A stretch of DNA of 64,000 bases from Roseateles depolymerans (GTDB lineage Bacteria > Pseudomonadota > Gammaproteobacteria > Burkholderiales > Burkholderiaceae_C), in assembly GCA_003241055.1 (NCBI GenBank), contig QFOD01000026.1, positions 1 through 64,000 on the forward strand, given 5' to 3'. The translations under genes and the position numbers were made by a program. Below are positions 53,675 to 61,267 of the stretch, in pieces (positions within the stretch are counted from its first letter, which is position 1; the number at the start of each line of letters is the position of its first letter). The notes under the pieces were generated by a model. That model did not search any database. It worked only from the letters and a program-made list of their open reading frames with translations, and was not told the DNA's origin.

Positions 53675-54001
53675 ATGGATGAAGAAAGCGTCGTCAAATC
53701 GCTCGCCGCGCTGGCTCAGCCGGTGCGCCTGCAGGTGTTCCGCGCCCTGGTGGTCACGGGAGAGGCCGGGCTCACGCCGGGCACCATGGCCGAGGGCCTG
53801 GGCATTCCGGCCAACACGCTGTCCTTCCACCTGAAGGAGCTGGCCAACGCCGGCCTGGTTCAGCAGGAACGCGTGGGCCGCAACCTCATCTACCGCGCGG
53901 CCTACGGCCAGATGAATGCGCTGCTGGGCTATCTGACCGAGAACTGCTGCCAGGGCGAGGCCTGCGCGGTGCCGGCCAGGGCCGACGCCTGCGGATGCTG
54001 A
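53675..54001 (+). CDS. arsR: ArsR/SmtB family metalloregulatory repressor
   Basis: This 108-residue winged-helix repressor has a DNA-recognition helix in IPANTLSFHLKELANAGLV. A C-terminal Cys cluster (ENCCQGEACAV and DACGC) probably binds As(III). The common N-terminal CxC of helix 4 type is absent, so the site is of the variant C-terminal kind. GGAAG precedes the ATG at 53675. A GTG 24 bases upstream is possible. It is divergent from arsC-acr3-arsH. Confidence 0.9.
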   Translation: MDEESVVKSLAALAQPVRLQVFRALVVTGEAGLTPGTMAEGLGIPANTLSFHLKELANAGLVQQERVGRNLIYRAAYGQMNALLGYLTENCCQGEACAVPARADACGC

Positions 54002-54049
54002 CCCGCCGCTGCGCTGCGGCGGCCCGCCGGCTTCTGGGAACATCGCCGC

Positions 54050-54484
54050 ATGACGACCGCTGAGATCACCCTCTTCCACAACCCCCGCTGCAGCAACTCC
54101 CGCAACGTGCTGGCGCTGATCCGCCACGCGGGGCTGGAGCCCCACATCGTCGAATACCTGCAGACCCCGCCCAGCCGCGCTCAGCTGCGCGCGCTGGCCG
54201 CCGCCACCGGCGAACCGCTGCGGGCGCTGCTGCGCGACAAGGAGGCGGTGTTCGCCGAGCTGGGCCTGGCCGACCCGTCGCTGAGCGACGACGCGCTGCT
54301 GGATGCGGTGGCGCAGCATCCCGTGCTGTTGAACCGCCCCCTCGTCGTGACGCCGCTGGGCACCGCGCTGTGCCGCCCGCCGGAGCGGGTGCTGGCGCTG
54401 CTGCCGGTGGGGCCGCTGCCGCCCTTCACGCTGGAGAACGGCCAGGTGGTGACGGACAGCGGGCAGCGGCGCGAGCGCGGCTGA
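54050..54484 (+). CDS. arsC: Arsenate reductase ArsC, glutaredoxin-dependent type
   Basis: This 144-residue enzyme belongs to the Spx/ArsC thioredoxin-fold family: FHNPRCSNSRN carries catalytic Cys14 and LLNRPLVV the arsenate-binding Arg. It is unrelated in fold to the LMW-phosphatase ArsC on the other strand, so the island encodes two independent arsenate reductases. It lies 48 bp after arsR, same strand. Confidence 0.93.
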   Translation: MTTAEITLFHNPRCSNSRNVLALIRHAGLEPHIVEYLQTPPSRAQLRALAAATGEPLRALLRDKEAVFAELGLADPSLSDDALLDAVAQHPVLLNRPLVVTPLGTALCRPPERVLALLPVGPLPPFTLENGQVVTDSGQRRERG

Positions 54485-54490
54485 GCGGGC

Positions 54491-54754
54491 TCAGGCCGGG
54501 CGCACCAGCAGCCAGGCCAGCGCGGCGGGGGGCAGGAACAGGCCGATGGCTATCGGCAGCTCCTCGGCCAGCGTGTAGCCGGCGCGGCTCACGCCCACCC
54601 ACAGGTTGAACAGCGTCAGCGCGGCCCAGGCGGCGATGAAGGCCGCGCGGGCGACGGCCGGTGCCTGCGGCCACTCGGCCTGGAACAGCCGGCCCAGCAG
54701 CAGGCACGCTGCCAGCAGCAGACCGGCCACCACGAGGAATTGCAGACTGCGCAT
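54491..54754 (-). CDS. Small multi-pass membrane protein
   Basis: This 87-residue protein has about three hydrophobic helices (LQFLVVAGLLLAACLLLGRL; VARAAFIAAWAALTLFNLWV; LPIAIGLFLPPAALAWLLV). No family is assigned with confidence. It is 12 bp downstream of an SDR gene on the same strand and convergent with arsC. Confidence 0.7.
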   Translation of the reverse strand: MRSLQFLVVAGLLLAACLLLGRLFQAEWPQAPAVARAAFIAAWAALTLFNLWVGVSRAGYTLAEELPIAIGLFLPPAALAWLLVRPA

Positions 54755-54766
54755 GGCGACCCCCGC

Positions 54767-55675
54767 TCAGGCCGCGGTGCCCGGGCCGGCGACGGCGGGA
54801 TGCAGCAGGTCGGCGATGCCGATGCGGTGCGCGAACTCCACCCGCACCCGCTCCGCCACCTCGGTGACCGCACCGGCGCCGTCGTCCAGGAAGTCCACCA
54901 CGGTGCGGAAGGGGCGTTGGCCATGCGGCAGGCCCACCACGCGCACCACCGCGTCGGCCACGGCCTGCGGGTCGGCCCCGGGCGGCATCAGCGCGGCCAG
55001 GCGCGCGCCCACCTGGTCCATCAGCCCGGCGTAGCGCGCGTAGGCGTCGGCGGTGGCCTGGTCGGCGGGTTTGCCGGCGTTGGGGAAGTGTTCGGTGCCG
55101 CTGGTGAAGGCGCCGGGCACGATGAGGGCGGTCTCGATGTTGAAGCGCGCCAGTTCCGCGGCCAGGGTCACCGCGAGCGAGTCCATCGCGGCCTTGGCGG
55201 CCGCGTAGGGGCCCAGGAAGGGCGGGAAGCCGCCGCGTGTCGTCGTGCTGCTGATCCACAGCAGCAGGCCCTGCTGCTGCGCGCGCAGCACCGGCAGCGC
55301 CGCGCGGTTCACGCGCTGGGCGCCGAGCACATTGGTGTCGTAGGCGGCCATCATCTCCTCGGGCGAGAAGGCCTCGGCGGGCCCGACGACCAGGTGGCCG
55401 GCGTTGTGCATCACCACGTCCAGCCGGCCCTGTTCGCGCACGATGGTGGCAATGGCCGCATCCGCGCTGGCCTGCGACAGCACATCCAGTTCGATCACGC
55501 GCAGGTCCAGCCCGCGTGCAAAGCTCCAGTCGCGCAGCTCGCGGGCCCGCGCGGCGTTCTTGCCGTCCACGCCGCGCATGGAGGCGTAGACCGTGTGGCC
55601 GGCCGCGGCCAGCGATTGCGCGCTCAGGCGGCCAATGCCGCTGGATGCGCCGGTGACGAGAAGAGTGGATTTCAT
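54767..55675 (-). CDS. Short-chain dehydrogenase/reductase
   Basis: This 302-residue SDR has VTGASSGIG, the NAG motif in MHNAGHLVVG, ISSTTTRGG and YAAAKAAMDS. The extended C-terminus (ADAVVRVVGLPHGQRPFRT) is typical of SDR-type oxidoreductases acting on larger substrates. It is downstream of the SDR at 55842 on the same strand with 166 bp between. The LysR gene at 56740 may regulate both. Confidence 0.9.
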   Translation of the reverse strand: MKSTLLVTGASSGIGRLSAQSLAAAGHTVYASMRGVDGKNAARARELRDWSFARGLDLRVIELDVLSQASADAAIATIVREQGRLDVVMHNAGHLVVGPAEAFSPEEMMAAYDTNVLGAQRVNRAALPVLRAQQQGLLLWISSTTTRGGFPPFLGPYAAAKAAMDSLAVTLAAELARFNIETALIVPGAFTSGTEHFPNAGKPADQATADAYARYAGLMDQVGARLAALMPPGADPQAVADAVVRVVGLPHGQRPFRTVVDFLDDGAGAVTEVAERVRVEFAHRIGIADLLHPAVAGPGTAA

Positions 55676-55841
55676 GAGTTGCTCCAGAGGGTTGATCTAG
55701 GGTTTGGTTGAAAGACGTTGAGGGTCGGCGTGGCTGCCGCCGCGAGCGGGCTCAGCGTGGGTCGAGCCCCGCAGCCGCACTCCCGTGCGGCGAGGCGCGC
55801 AGGCCCGCCATGAGGCCGCGCAGCAGCCAGACGGCGATCTC

Positions 55842-56600
55842 TCAGACCATGCCGCCGTTGGCGCGCAGCGTCTGGCCATTGATCCAGCCGCCCTGCTCGC
55901 CCACCAGGAAGGCGACGACGTTGGCGATGTCCTCCGGCGTGCCCAGGCGTTCCAGCGGCGCGGCCTGGGCCAGGCGGGCGATCAGCTCCGGCGTCTTGCC
56001 GTCCAGGAACAGGGCGGTCGCCGTGGGGCCGGGGGCCACGGCGTTCACCGTGATGGCCTTGCCGCGCAGCTCGCGGGCCAGCACCAGCGTCATGGTCTCG
56101 ATCGCGGCCTTGCCGCCGGCGTAGACCGAGTAGCCCGGCAAGGCCGTACCCACCAGGCTGCTGGAGAAGTTCACGATGCGGCCGCCCGGCTGCAGGCGCT
56201 GGGCGGCCTCGCGCATCGCGTTGAAGCTGCCCTTCACATTGATCGCGAACAGCTTGTCGAACTCCTCGTCCGTGGTGTTGACCAGCGTGGGCAGCTGGGG
56301 CGGCATCACGCCGGCGTTGTTGACCAGCACGTCCACGCGACCGAATTCGCGCTCGGTGGTCTCGAACAGCGCGCGCACCGCGGCCGGGTCGGCCACGTCG
56401 GCCTGCACGGCCAGCGCCTGGCCGCCGGCGGCCTGGATGGCGGCAACGACGCCGGCCGCCTCGTCGGCACGGCCCGCGTAGTTGACGACCACGGCGAGGC
56501 CGTCGGCGGCCAGGCGCTGTGCGATGGCCGCGCCTATGCCGCGCGAGGCGCCGGTGACGATGGCGACGCGGCGGGTGGGGGTGGAAGTGGTGGTGTTCAT
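55842..56600 (-). CDS. Short-chain dehydrogenase/reductase (3-oxoacyl-ACP reductase-like)
   Basis: This 252-residue SDR has VTGASRGIG, NNAGVMPPQ, NFSSSLVG and YAGGKAAIET. The C-terminal GWINGQTLRANGGMV is the usual tetramer-forming end. AAGGAG lies 5 bases before the ATG at 56600. It is divergent from a LysR regulator, the classical arrangement for a LysR-controlled target. Confidence 0.92.
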   Translation of the reverse strand: MNTTTSTPTRRVAIVTGASRGIGAAIAQRLAADGLAVVVNYAGRADEAAGVVAAIQAAGGQALAVQADVADPAAVRALFETTEREFGRVDVLVNNAGVMPPQLPTLVNTTDEEFDKLFAINVKGSFNAMREAAQRLQPGGRIVNFSSSLVGTALPGYSVYAGGKAAIETMTLVLARELRGKAITVNAVAPGPTATALFLDGKTPELIARLAQAAPLERLGTPEDIANVVAFLVGEQGGWINGQTLRANGGMV

Positions 56601-56668
56601 GACGGCTCCTTGGGGCTTGAGAGGAAGGGGCGGGATCCGTTGCTGACCCCGTGCCGTCAATTTATTGT

Positions 56669-56678
56669 TTGCATGCAA
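56669..56678. promoter_or_regulatory. Palindrome in the LysR-SDR divergent promoter region
   Basis: The perfect 10-bp dyad TTGCATGCAA lies in an AT-rich stretch midway between the SDR start (56600) and the LysR start (56740). It could be a LysR-type binding half-site pair. Binding is inferred. Confidence 0.4.
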
Positions 56679-56739
56679 CCAGATAAATCAGCCATTCAAT
56701 CCATCACAATCCAATGCAGCTAAACAATTGGAGGGGCTG

Positions 56740-57633
56740 ATGGACCGGCTGGATGCGATGCACCTGTTCATGCGCATCGTTGACCTGGGCAGCTTCACCA
56801 AGGCGGCCGACGAGCTGCGGCTGCCGCGTGCGTCGGTCAGCCTGGCGCTGCAGCAGCTGGAGCTGCGCCTGGGCGTGCGGCTGCTGAATCGCACGACCCG
56901 GCACGTCAGCCCCACGCTGGACGGCCAGGCCTATTACCTGCGCTGCCAGCAGATCCTGCAGGACGTGGGGGATGCGGAAGACCTGTTCCGCACCAGCGCG
57001 CTGAAGCCGCGCGGCAAGCTGCGCGTGGACCTGCAGGGCACGCAGGCGCTGCATTTCGTGCTGCCCCGCCTGGGCGAGTTCCATGCGCGCTACCCCGACG
57101 TGGAGCTGGAGATCGGCCTGGGTGATCGCCTGGTGGACCTGGTGCGCGAGGGCGTGGACTGCGTGCTGCGCTCCGGCGAGCCCAAGGATTCGTCGATGGT
57201 GGGCCGGCGCGTGGCGCTGCTGGCCCAGGTCACCTGCGCGAGCCGCGACTATCTGGCCCGTCGCGGCACGCCCACCACGCTGGACGAATTCGCCACCCAC
57301 GACGCGGTCAACTACGCCGGCAGCAGCGGCCGCATCCTGCCTTTCGACTTCCTGGTGGACGGCGAGCAGCGCAGCCTGATGCTGGGTGGCCCGGTCACCG
57401 TCAGCAGCGCCTATGCCTACGCCGCCTGCTGCAGCGCCGGCCTGGGCTTCATCCAGGTGCCGCGCTACCACGTGCAGGCCCAGCTGGACCGCGGCGAGCT
57501 GGTGGAGGTGCTGGCCGACTGGCGGCCCGCGCCCATGCCGGTGTCGGTGCTCTACCCGCACGCGCGCCAGCTGTCGTCGCGCGTGCGGGTTTTCGTGGAC
57601 TGGCTGGCCGAGTGCATGGCCGGCGCGAGCTGA
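56740..57633 (+). CDS. LysR family transcriptional regulator
   Basis: This 297-residue regulator has a winged helix-turn-helix at 3-62 (FTKAADELRLPRASVSLALQ) and a periplasmic-binding-like effector domain (about 88-290). It belongs to the subgroup with MDRLDAMHLFMRIVDLGSF at its start. GAGGGG lies 4 bases before the ATG at 56740. It is divergent from an SDR gene, its probable target. Confidence 0.92.
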   Translation: MDRLDAMHLFMRIVDLGSFTKAADELRLPRASVSLALQQLELRLGVRLLNRTTRHVSPTLDGQAYYLRCQQILQDVGDAEDLFRTSALKPRGKLRVDLQGTQALHFVLPRLGEFHARYPDVELEIGLGDRLVDLVREGVDCVLRSGEPKDSSMVGRRVALLAQVTCASRDYLARRGTPTTLDEFATHDAVNYAGSSGRILPFDFLVDGEQRSLMLGGPVTVSSAYAYAACCSAGLGFIQVPRYHVQAQLDRGELVEVLADWRPAPMPVSVLYPHARQLSSRVRVFVDWLAECMAGAS

Positions 57634-57705
57634 GCGGGCGAGCGACCGCCCCCGTGGCATGCTGCCCACCTGACACGACCTGACCCCCCTCTTTCCGTCC
57701 ACTCC

Positions 57706-58779
57706 ATGAGCCCCCTGCCCGCTGCCGACGACCTCCTGCCCTTCAGCGACAGCGCCGCACGGGCCGACCAGCTGGGCGAGCTGCAGCCCGAGGCGCTGGA
57801 GCTGCTGCATCGCCAGGGCTGGCTGACGCTGCTGGCGCCGCGCGCGGTGGGCGGCGGCGAATGGGCGCTGCCCGACGTGGTGCGCCTGGAAGAGGCCGTG
57901 GCCGCGGCCGACGGCAGTGCCGCCTGGGTGCTGACGCTGTGCGCCGGGGCCGCCTGGTTCGCCGGCTTCTGGCCGCATGACCTGGCCCGCGAACTGCTGG
58001 CCACGCCCGGCGTCTGCCTGGCCGGCAGCGGCGCCACCACCGGCGTGGCCGAGCGCGATGGCGCGGGCTGGCGGGTCAGCGGCCACTGGGCCCATGCCAG
58101 CGGCGCGCCCTGGGCCACGCACTTCACCTTCAATGCCGCGTTGCAGGAGGGCAGCCAGCCCGTGCTTGACGCGGCCGGCCAGCCGCGCGTGCGGTCCTTC
58201 GTCGTGCCCGCGGCTGAGGTCACGCTGCACAAGACCTGGCACAGCCAGGGCCTGCGCGCCAGCCGCTCCGATGCCTTCGAGCTGCGCGACGCCTGGGTGG
58301 CCGAGCGCCAGGTGTTCGACATCGCGGTGGACGCCGCCACCCACGCCGGCCCGCTGTACCGCTTCCCCTTCCGCGCCTTCGCCTGCGTGACGCTGGGCGC
58401 CAACCTGCTGGGCCTGGCCGGCCGCTTCCTGGCGCTGGCAGGCCCGTTGATCGAACAGCGCACCCAGCGCCGCGGCCTGTCGGACTCCGCCGCGCTGGCC
58501 GGCTGGCGTGCCGCCGACGCCGCGCTGCGCGAGGCACGCGAGCGCTTCTACGCCGCGCTCGATGCCGCCTGGGCGGGCGCGGCGGCCGGCCAGCCCGTGC
58601 CTGCCGCTGTGGCGGCCGAGCTGGAGGCGCTGTCCCAGGCGCTGGTGGCTGTGGCGCGCGACGCGATCAGCCAGACCTATCCGGCCTGCGGCCTGTGGGC
58701 GGCCGACATGCGCAGCGAGCTCAACCGCGTCTGGCGCGACTTCCACACCGCCAGCCAGCACGCGATCTGGCTGGGCTGA
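57706..58779 (+). CDS. Acyl-CoA dehydrogenase-like flavoprotein
   Basis: This 357-residue protein shows the acyl-CoA dehydrogenase layout: an N-terminal helical domain (LLHRQGWLTLLAPRAVGGGE), a middle beta domain (GWRVSGHWAHASGAPWATH) and a C-terminal helical bundle. The catalytic Glu of fatty-acid enzymes is not evident, so it may be a flavin-dependent monooxygenase of the HsaA/DszC type. No flavin reductase lies beside it. It is 72 bp after lysR, same strand. Confidence 0.82.
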   Translation: MSPLPAADDLLPFSDSAARADQLGELQPEALELLHRQGWLTLLAPRAVGGGEWALPDVVRLEEAVAAADGSAAWVLTLCAGAAWFAGFWPHDLARELLATPGVCLAGSGATTGVAERDGAGWRVSGHWAHASGAPWATHFTFNAALQEGSQPVLDAAGQPRVRSFVVPAAEVTLHKTWHSQGLRASRSDAFELRDAWVAERQVFDIAVDAATHAGPLYRFPFRAFACVTLGANLLGLAGRFLALAGPLIEQRTQRRGLSDSAALAGWRAADAALREARERFYAALDAAWAGAAAGQPVPAAVAAELEALSQALVAVARDAISQTYPACGLWAADMRSELNRVWRDFHTASQHAIWLG

Positions 58780-58789
58780 GCGGGCAGGT

Positions 58790-59146
58790 TCAGCCCGGCG
58801 AGTCGGGTGAGGCGGGCGGCTGGGGCCGGGTCTCCTCCCAGCTCATCAGCGCGTCCAGCGCCGGGCACAGCCGCTGGCCCCAGTCGCTGAGCCGGTAGTC
58901 CACGCGCGGCGGCTGCTCCGGGTGCACGGTGCGCTGCACGATGCCCTCGGCCTCCAGCTGGCGCAGCTGCTGGGCCAGCATCTTCTGCGAGATGCCCGGG
59001 ATCAGCCGTTCCAGGTCCGAGAAGCGCCGCACCTGGCCATCGAACAGCTGGAACAGGATGACCAGCTTCCAGCGCCCCTCCAGGCGCTTGAGGATGATCT
59101 CCAGGTCTATGGCCGCCGACATCGGCGTGTGGGTCTTGGTCACCAC
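58790..59146 (-). CDS. HxlR family transcriptional regulator
   Basis: This 118-residue winged-helix regulator has the HxlR pattern LKRLEGRWKLVILFQLFDGQ, FSDLERLIPGISQKMLAQQL and YRLSDWGQRLCPALDAL. The conserved N-terminal Cys of redox-sensing members is absent. GTG at 59146 or ATG at 59122 could be the start. It is divergent from the NTF2-like and SDR genes, which are its likely targets. Confidence 0.9.
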   Translation of the reverse strand: MVTKTHTPMSAAIDLEIILKRLEGRWKLVILFQLFDGQVRRFSDLERLIPGISQKMLAQQLRQLEAEGIVQRTVHPEQPPRVDYRLSDWGQRLCPALDALMSWEETRPQPPASPDSPG

Positions 59147-59208
59147 GGCAGGTGCTTACTTTCCGGTGCGTTCTTGTGAGGCCGGCGTCGTCCTCGGACG
59201 ATGCGCCC

Positions 59209-59568
59209 ATGAACCATCTTCCCACCTCCGACATGCCCGCCGATGGCTTGCTGCCCGAGCCGCTGAGCCGCTATTTCGCGGCCGACCGCGCCGCCGACGC
59301 GGCCCGCCTGGCGGCCTGCTTCGAACCCGACGGCCGCGTCCTCGATGAGGCCCGGACCCACACCGGCCCGGCGGCCGTGCAGGCCTGGATGCAGGCCGCC
59401 AAGGCCCGCTACCAGCATGTGGCCCAACCCCTGCGCTGGACGCGCGAGGGCCAGGTCGTGACCGTGGTCGCGCGCGTCAGCGGCCACTTCTCCGGCAGCC
59501 CGCTGGAGCTGGCCCATGTGTTCGAGCTGCGCGACGGGCTCATCCGTTCGCTGGAGATCCACCCATGA
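59209..59568 (+). CDS. SnoaL/NTF2-like family protein
   Basis: This 119-residue protein is a single NTF2-like alpha-beta cone: LSRYFAADRAADAARLAACF, THTGPAAVQAWMQAAK and FELRDGLIRSLEI. It may be a small isomerase, cyclase or carrier. It overlaps the next SDR gene by 4 bases (ATGA), so the two are translated together. Confidence 0.85.
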   Translation: MNHLPTSDMPADGLLPEPLSRYFAADRAADAARLAACFEPDGRVLDEARTHTGPAAVQAWMQAAKARYQHVAQPLRWTREGQVVTVVARVSGHFSGSPLELAHVFELRDGLIRSLEIHP

Positions 59569-60344
59569 GCGCCTGGCTGGAACTGCAGGGCCGCCGCATC
59601 CTCGTCGCAGGCGGCAGCAAGGGCGTGGGCCAGGCCACGGTGGCCTGCCTGCTGGAGGCCGGGGCCGACCTGCTGGTGGCGGCGCGCAGCGCCAGCAGCG
59701 CCCTGCCGCCGGAGCGCCAGGTGGCTGCCGACCTGAGCACCGCCGCCGGCTGTGAACAGGTGGCGCAGGCGGTGCGGCAGCGCTGGGGCGGGCTGGACGG
59801 CCTGGTGCATGTGGTGGGCGGCTCGTCCGCTCCGGCCGGCGGCTATGCGGTGCTGGACGACGCCCAGTGGCAGGCAGCGCTGGACCTCAACCTGATGCCC
59901 GCGGTGCGGCTGGACCGCGCGCTGCTGCCGCTGATGCAGGCGCAGCGGGCCGGCGTTGTCGTGCACGTGGGCTCCATCCAGTCGCAGCTGCCGCTGCCCG
60001 AGGCCACGCTGGCCTATGCGGCCGCCAAGGCCGCGCTGGCCAACTACAGCAAGGGCCTGTCCAAGCTGGTTGCGCCGCAGGGCGTGCGGGTGCTGCGCGT
60101 GTCGCCCGGCTGGGTGGAGACCGACGGCGCCGTGGGCCTGGTGGCCGAGATCGCGCGCAGCCAGGGCTGCAGCACCGAGGCGGCGCGGCAGCGGGTGATG
60201 GACTCGCTGGGCGGCATTCCGCTGGGCCGGCCCAACCGGCCGCGCGAGGTGGCGGAGCTGATCGCCTTCCTGCTGTCGCCCCGGGCCAGCGCCATCACCG
60301 GCACCGAGCATGTGATCGACGGCGGCACCGTGCCCACGGTCTGA
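59565..60344 (+). CDS. Short-chain dehydrogenase/reductase
   Basis: This 259-residue SDR has VAGGSKGVG (a variant of TGxxxGxG with Ala for Thr), VVGGSSAPAGG in place of the NNAG motif, GSIQSQLPLP and catalytic YAAAKAALANYSKG. It is coupled to the NTF2-like gene and faces the divergent HxlR regulator. The altered NNAG motif is shared by some SDRs annotated for oxidation of sterol- or terpene-like substrates. The substrate is unknown. Confidence 0.9.
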   Translation: MSAWLELQGRRILVAGGSKGVGQATVACLLEAGADLLVAARSASSALPPERQVAADLSTAAGCEQVAQAVRQRWGGLDGLVHVVGGSSAPAGGYAVLDDAQWQAALDLNLMPAVRLDRALLPLMQAQRAGVVVHVGSIQSQLPLPEATLAYAAAKAALANYSKGLSKLVAPQGVRVLRVSPGWVETDGAVGLVAEIARSQGCSTEAARQRVMDSLGGIPLGRPNRPREVAELIAFLLSPRASAITGTEHVIDGGTVPTV

Positions 60345-60431
60345 GGCTGCGCACTTCTTCACAGACGCCCGGGCTTGAAATCGCGGCCTGCGGGGGCAAG
60401 TAAGGGCCAGTCCCGAATGCAGGAGATAGAC

Positions 60432-60758
60432 ATGGCCCAAGTGATACGCCTGAGCGTGCCGACCGAGCTGCTGTCCTTCGTGCGTCTGGCCCAGTTGCTG
60501 GACGCGATCGACCAGCAGGGCAAGGCGGTGGACCCGCAGCAGTACCGCCTGCTCGTCGACAAGCTCAATGCCGAGCTGCGCGAGCACCAGGCCCATCCGG
60601 CGCTGGACGAGCTGCTGCCGCACTTCCCGGCCGCTGCCGAGCTCTACGAGAACCTGCAATACGCCCACGCCGGCCTGGTGCGCACGCCGCTGGAGCTGTC
60701 GCTGAGTTCCGAGTTGGCGGCGCGCGAGGCGCTGGCGAAGATGGCTAGCCGCGATTGA
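60432..60758 (+). CDS. Hypothetical protein
   Basis: This 108-residue acidic helical protein (MAQVIRLSVPTELLSFVRLA start) has no signal peptide or membrane helix. AGGAG lies 6 bases before the ATG at 60432. The frame is open 57 bases upstream but without a ribosome binding site. No family is recognised. It converges with the gene at 60763, only 4 bp apart. Confidence 0.7.
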   Translation: MAQVIRLSVPTELLSFVRLAQLLDAIDQQGKAVDPQQYRLLVDKLNAELREHQAHPALDELLPHFPAAAELYENLQYAHAGLVRTPLELSLSSELAAREALAKMASRD

Positions 60759-60762
60759 GTGG

Positions 60763-61260
60763 TCAGTCGACCTGGCGTGCCAATAGCTGCAGCAGGCTGG
60801 GCCGGTCGGTGCCATAGCCGATGTCTGCCACGCGCCAATAGCCTTGATGCTGGGCCATGCGGTAGTTGATCAACACTGGCGACCCGCCTGGCGATCTCAG
60901 TGTCGCCGTCACCCGCTTCGAACTGTTGTCCCAGCGCAGGCTGACCGTCATGCCTGATGCGTCCTGCGCGGCCCACAACGGCATGAAATCAAGTCGGCAA
61001 ATCTCATGTCTTTGGGCGGCACAGGAGCGGTCGCGCACGAGCAGCTCGATCAACGCTGGGCTAAGGAAGCGGCGCAGCACCTGGACGGGTGCCAGGGAGA
61101 ACCCATCAGTCGACGGGCTGTCCAGCACGGCCTCGTAAGCAAAATGGCGATAGAGCGCGCGCACCACCGCCAGTTGCTCGGTGGCGGGATCAGCCCGAGC
61201 GGTGGTGCTGCCGTACAAGCAGGTGAGGCAAAGCGCGGTGGTGAGCAGGCGACGTTTCAT
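60763..61260 (-). CDS. Hypothetical exported protein (DUF3828-like)
   Basis: This 165-residue protein has a signal peptide (MKRRLLTTALCLTCLYGSTTARA). The body carries VRALYRHFAYEAV, FLSPALIELLVRDRSCA, DFMPLWAAQDASG and INYRMAQHQGYWRVADIGYG, resembling NTF2-like DUF3828 periplasmic proteins. It has visibly lower GC than its neighbours. It lies 7 bp after the histidine kinase gene on the same strand and may be part of that operon. Confidence 0.75.
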   Translation of the reverse strand: MKRRLLTTALCLTCLYGSTTARADPATEQLAVVRALYRHFAYEAVLDSPSTDGFSLAPVQVLRRFLSPALIELLVRDRSCAAQRHEICRLDFMPLWAAQDASGMTVSLRWDNSSKRVTATLRSPGGSPVLINYRMAQHQGYWRVADIGYGTDRPSLLQLLARQVD

Positions 61261-61267
61261 GTGTGCC

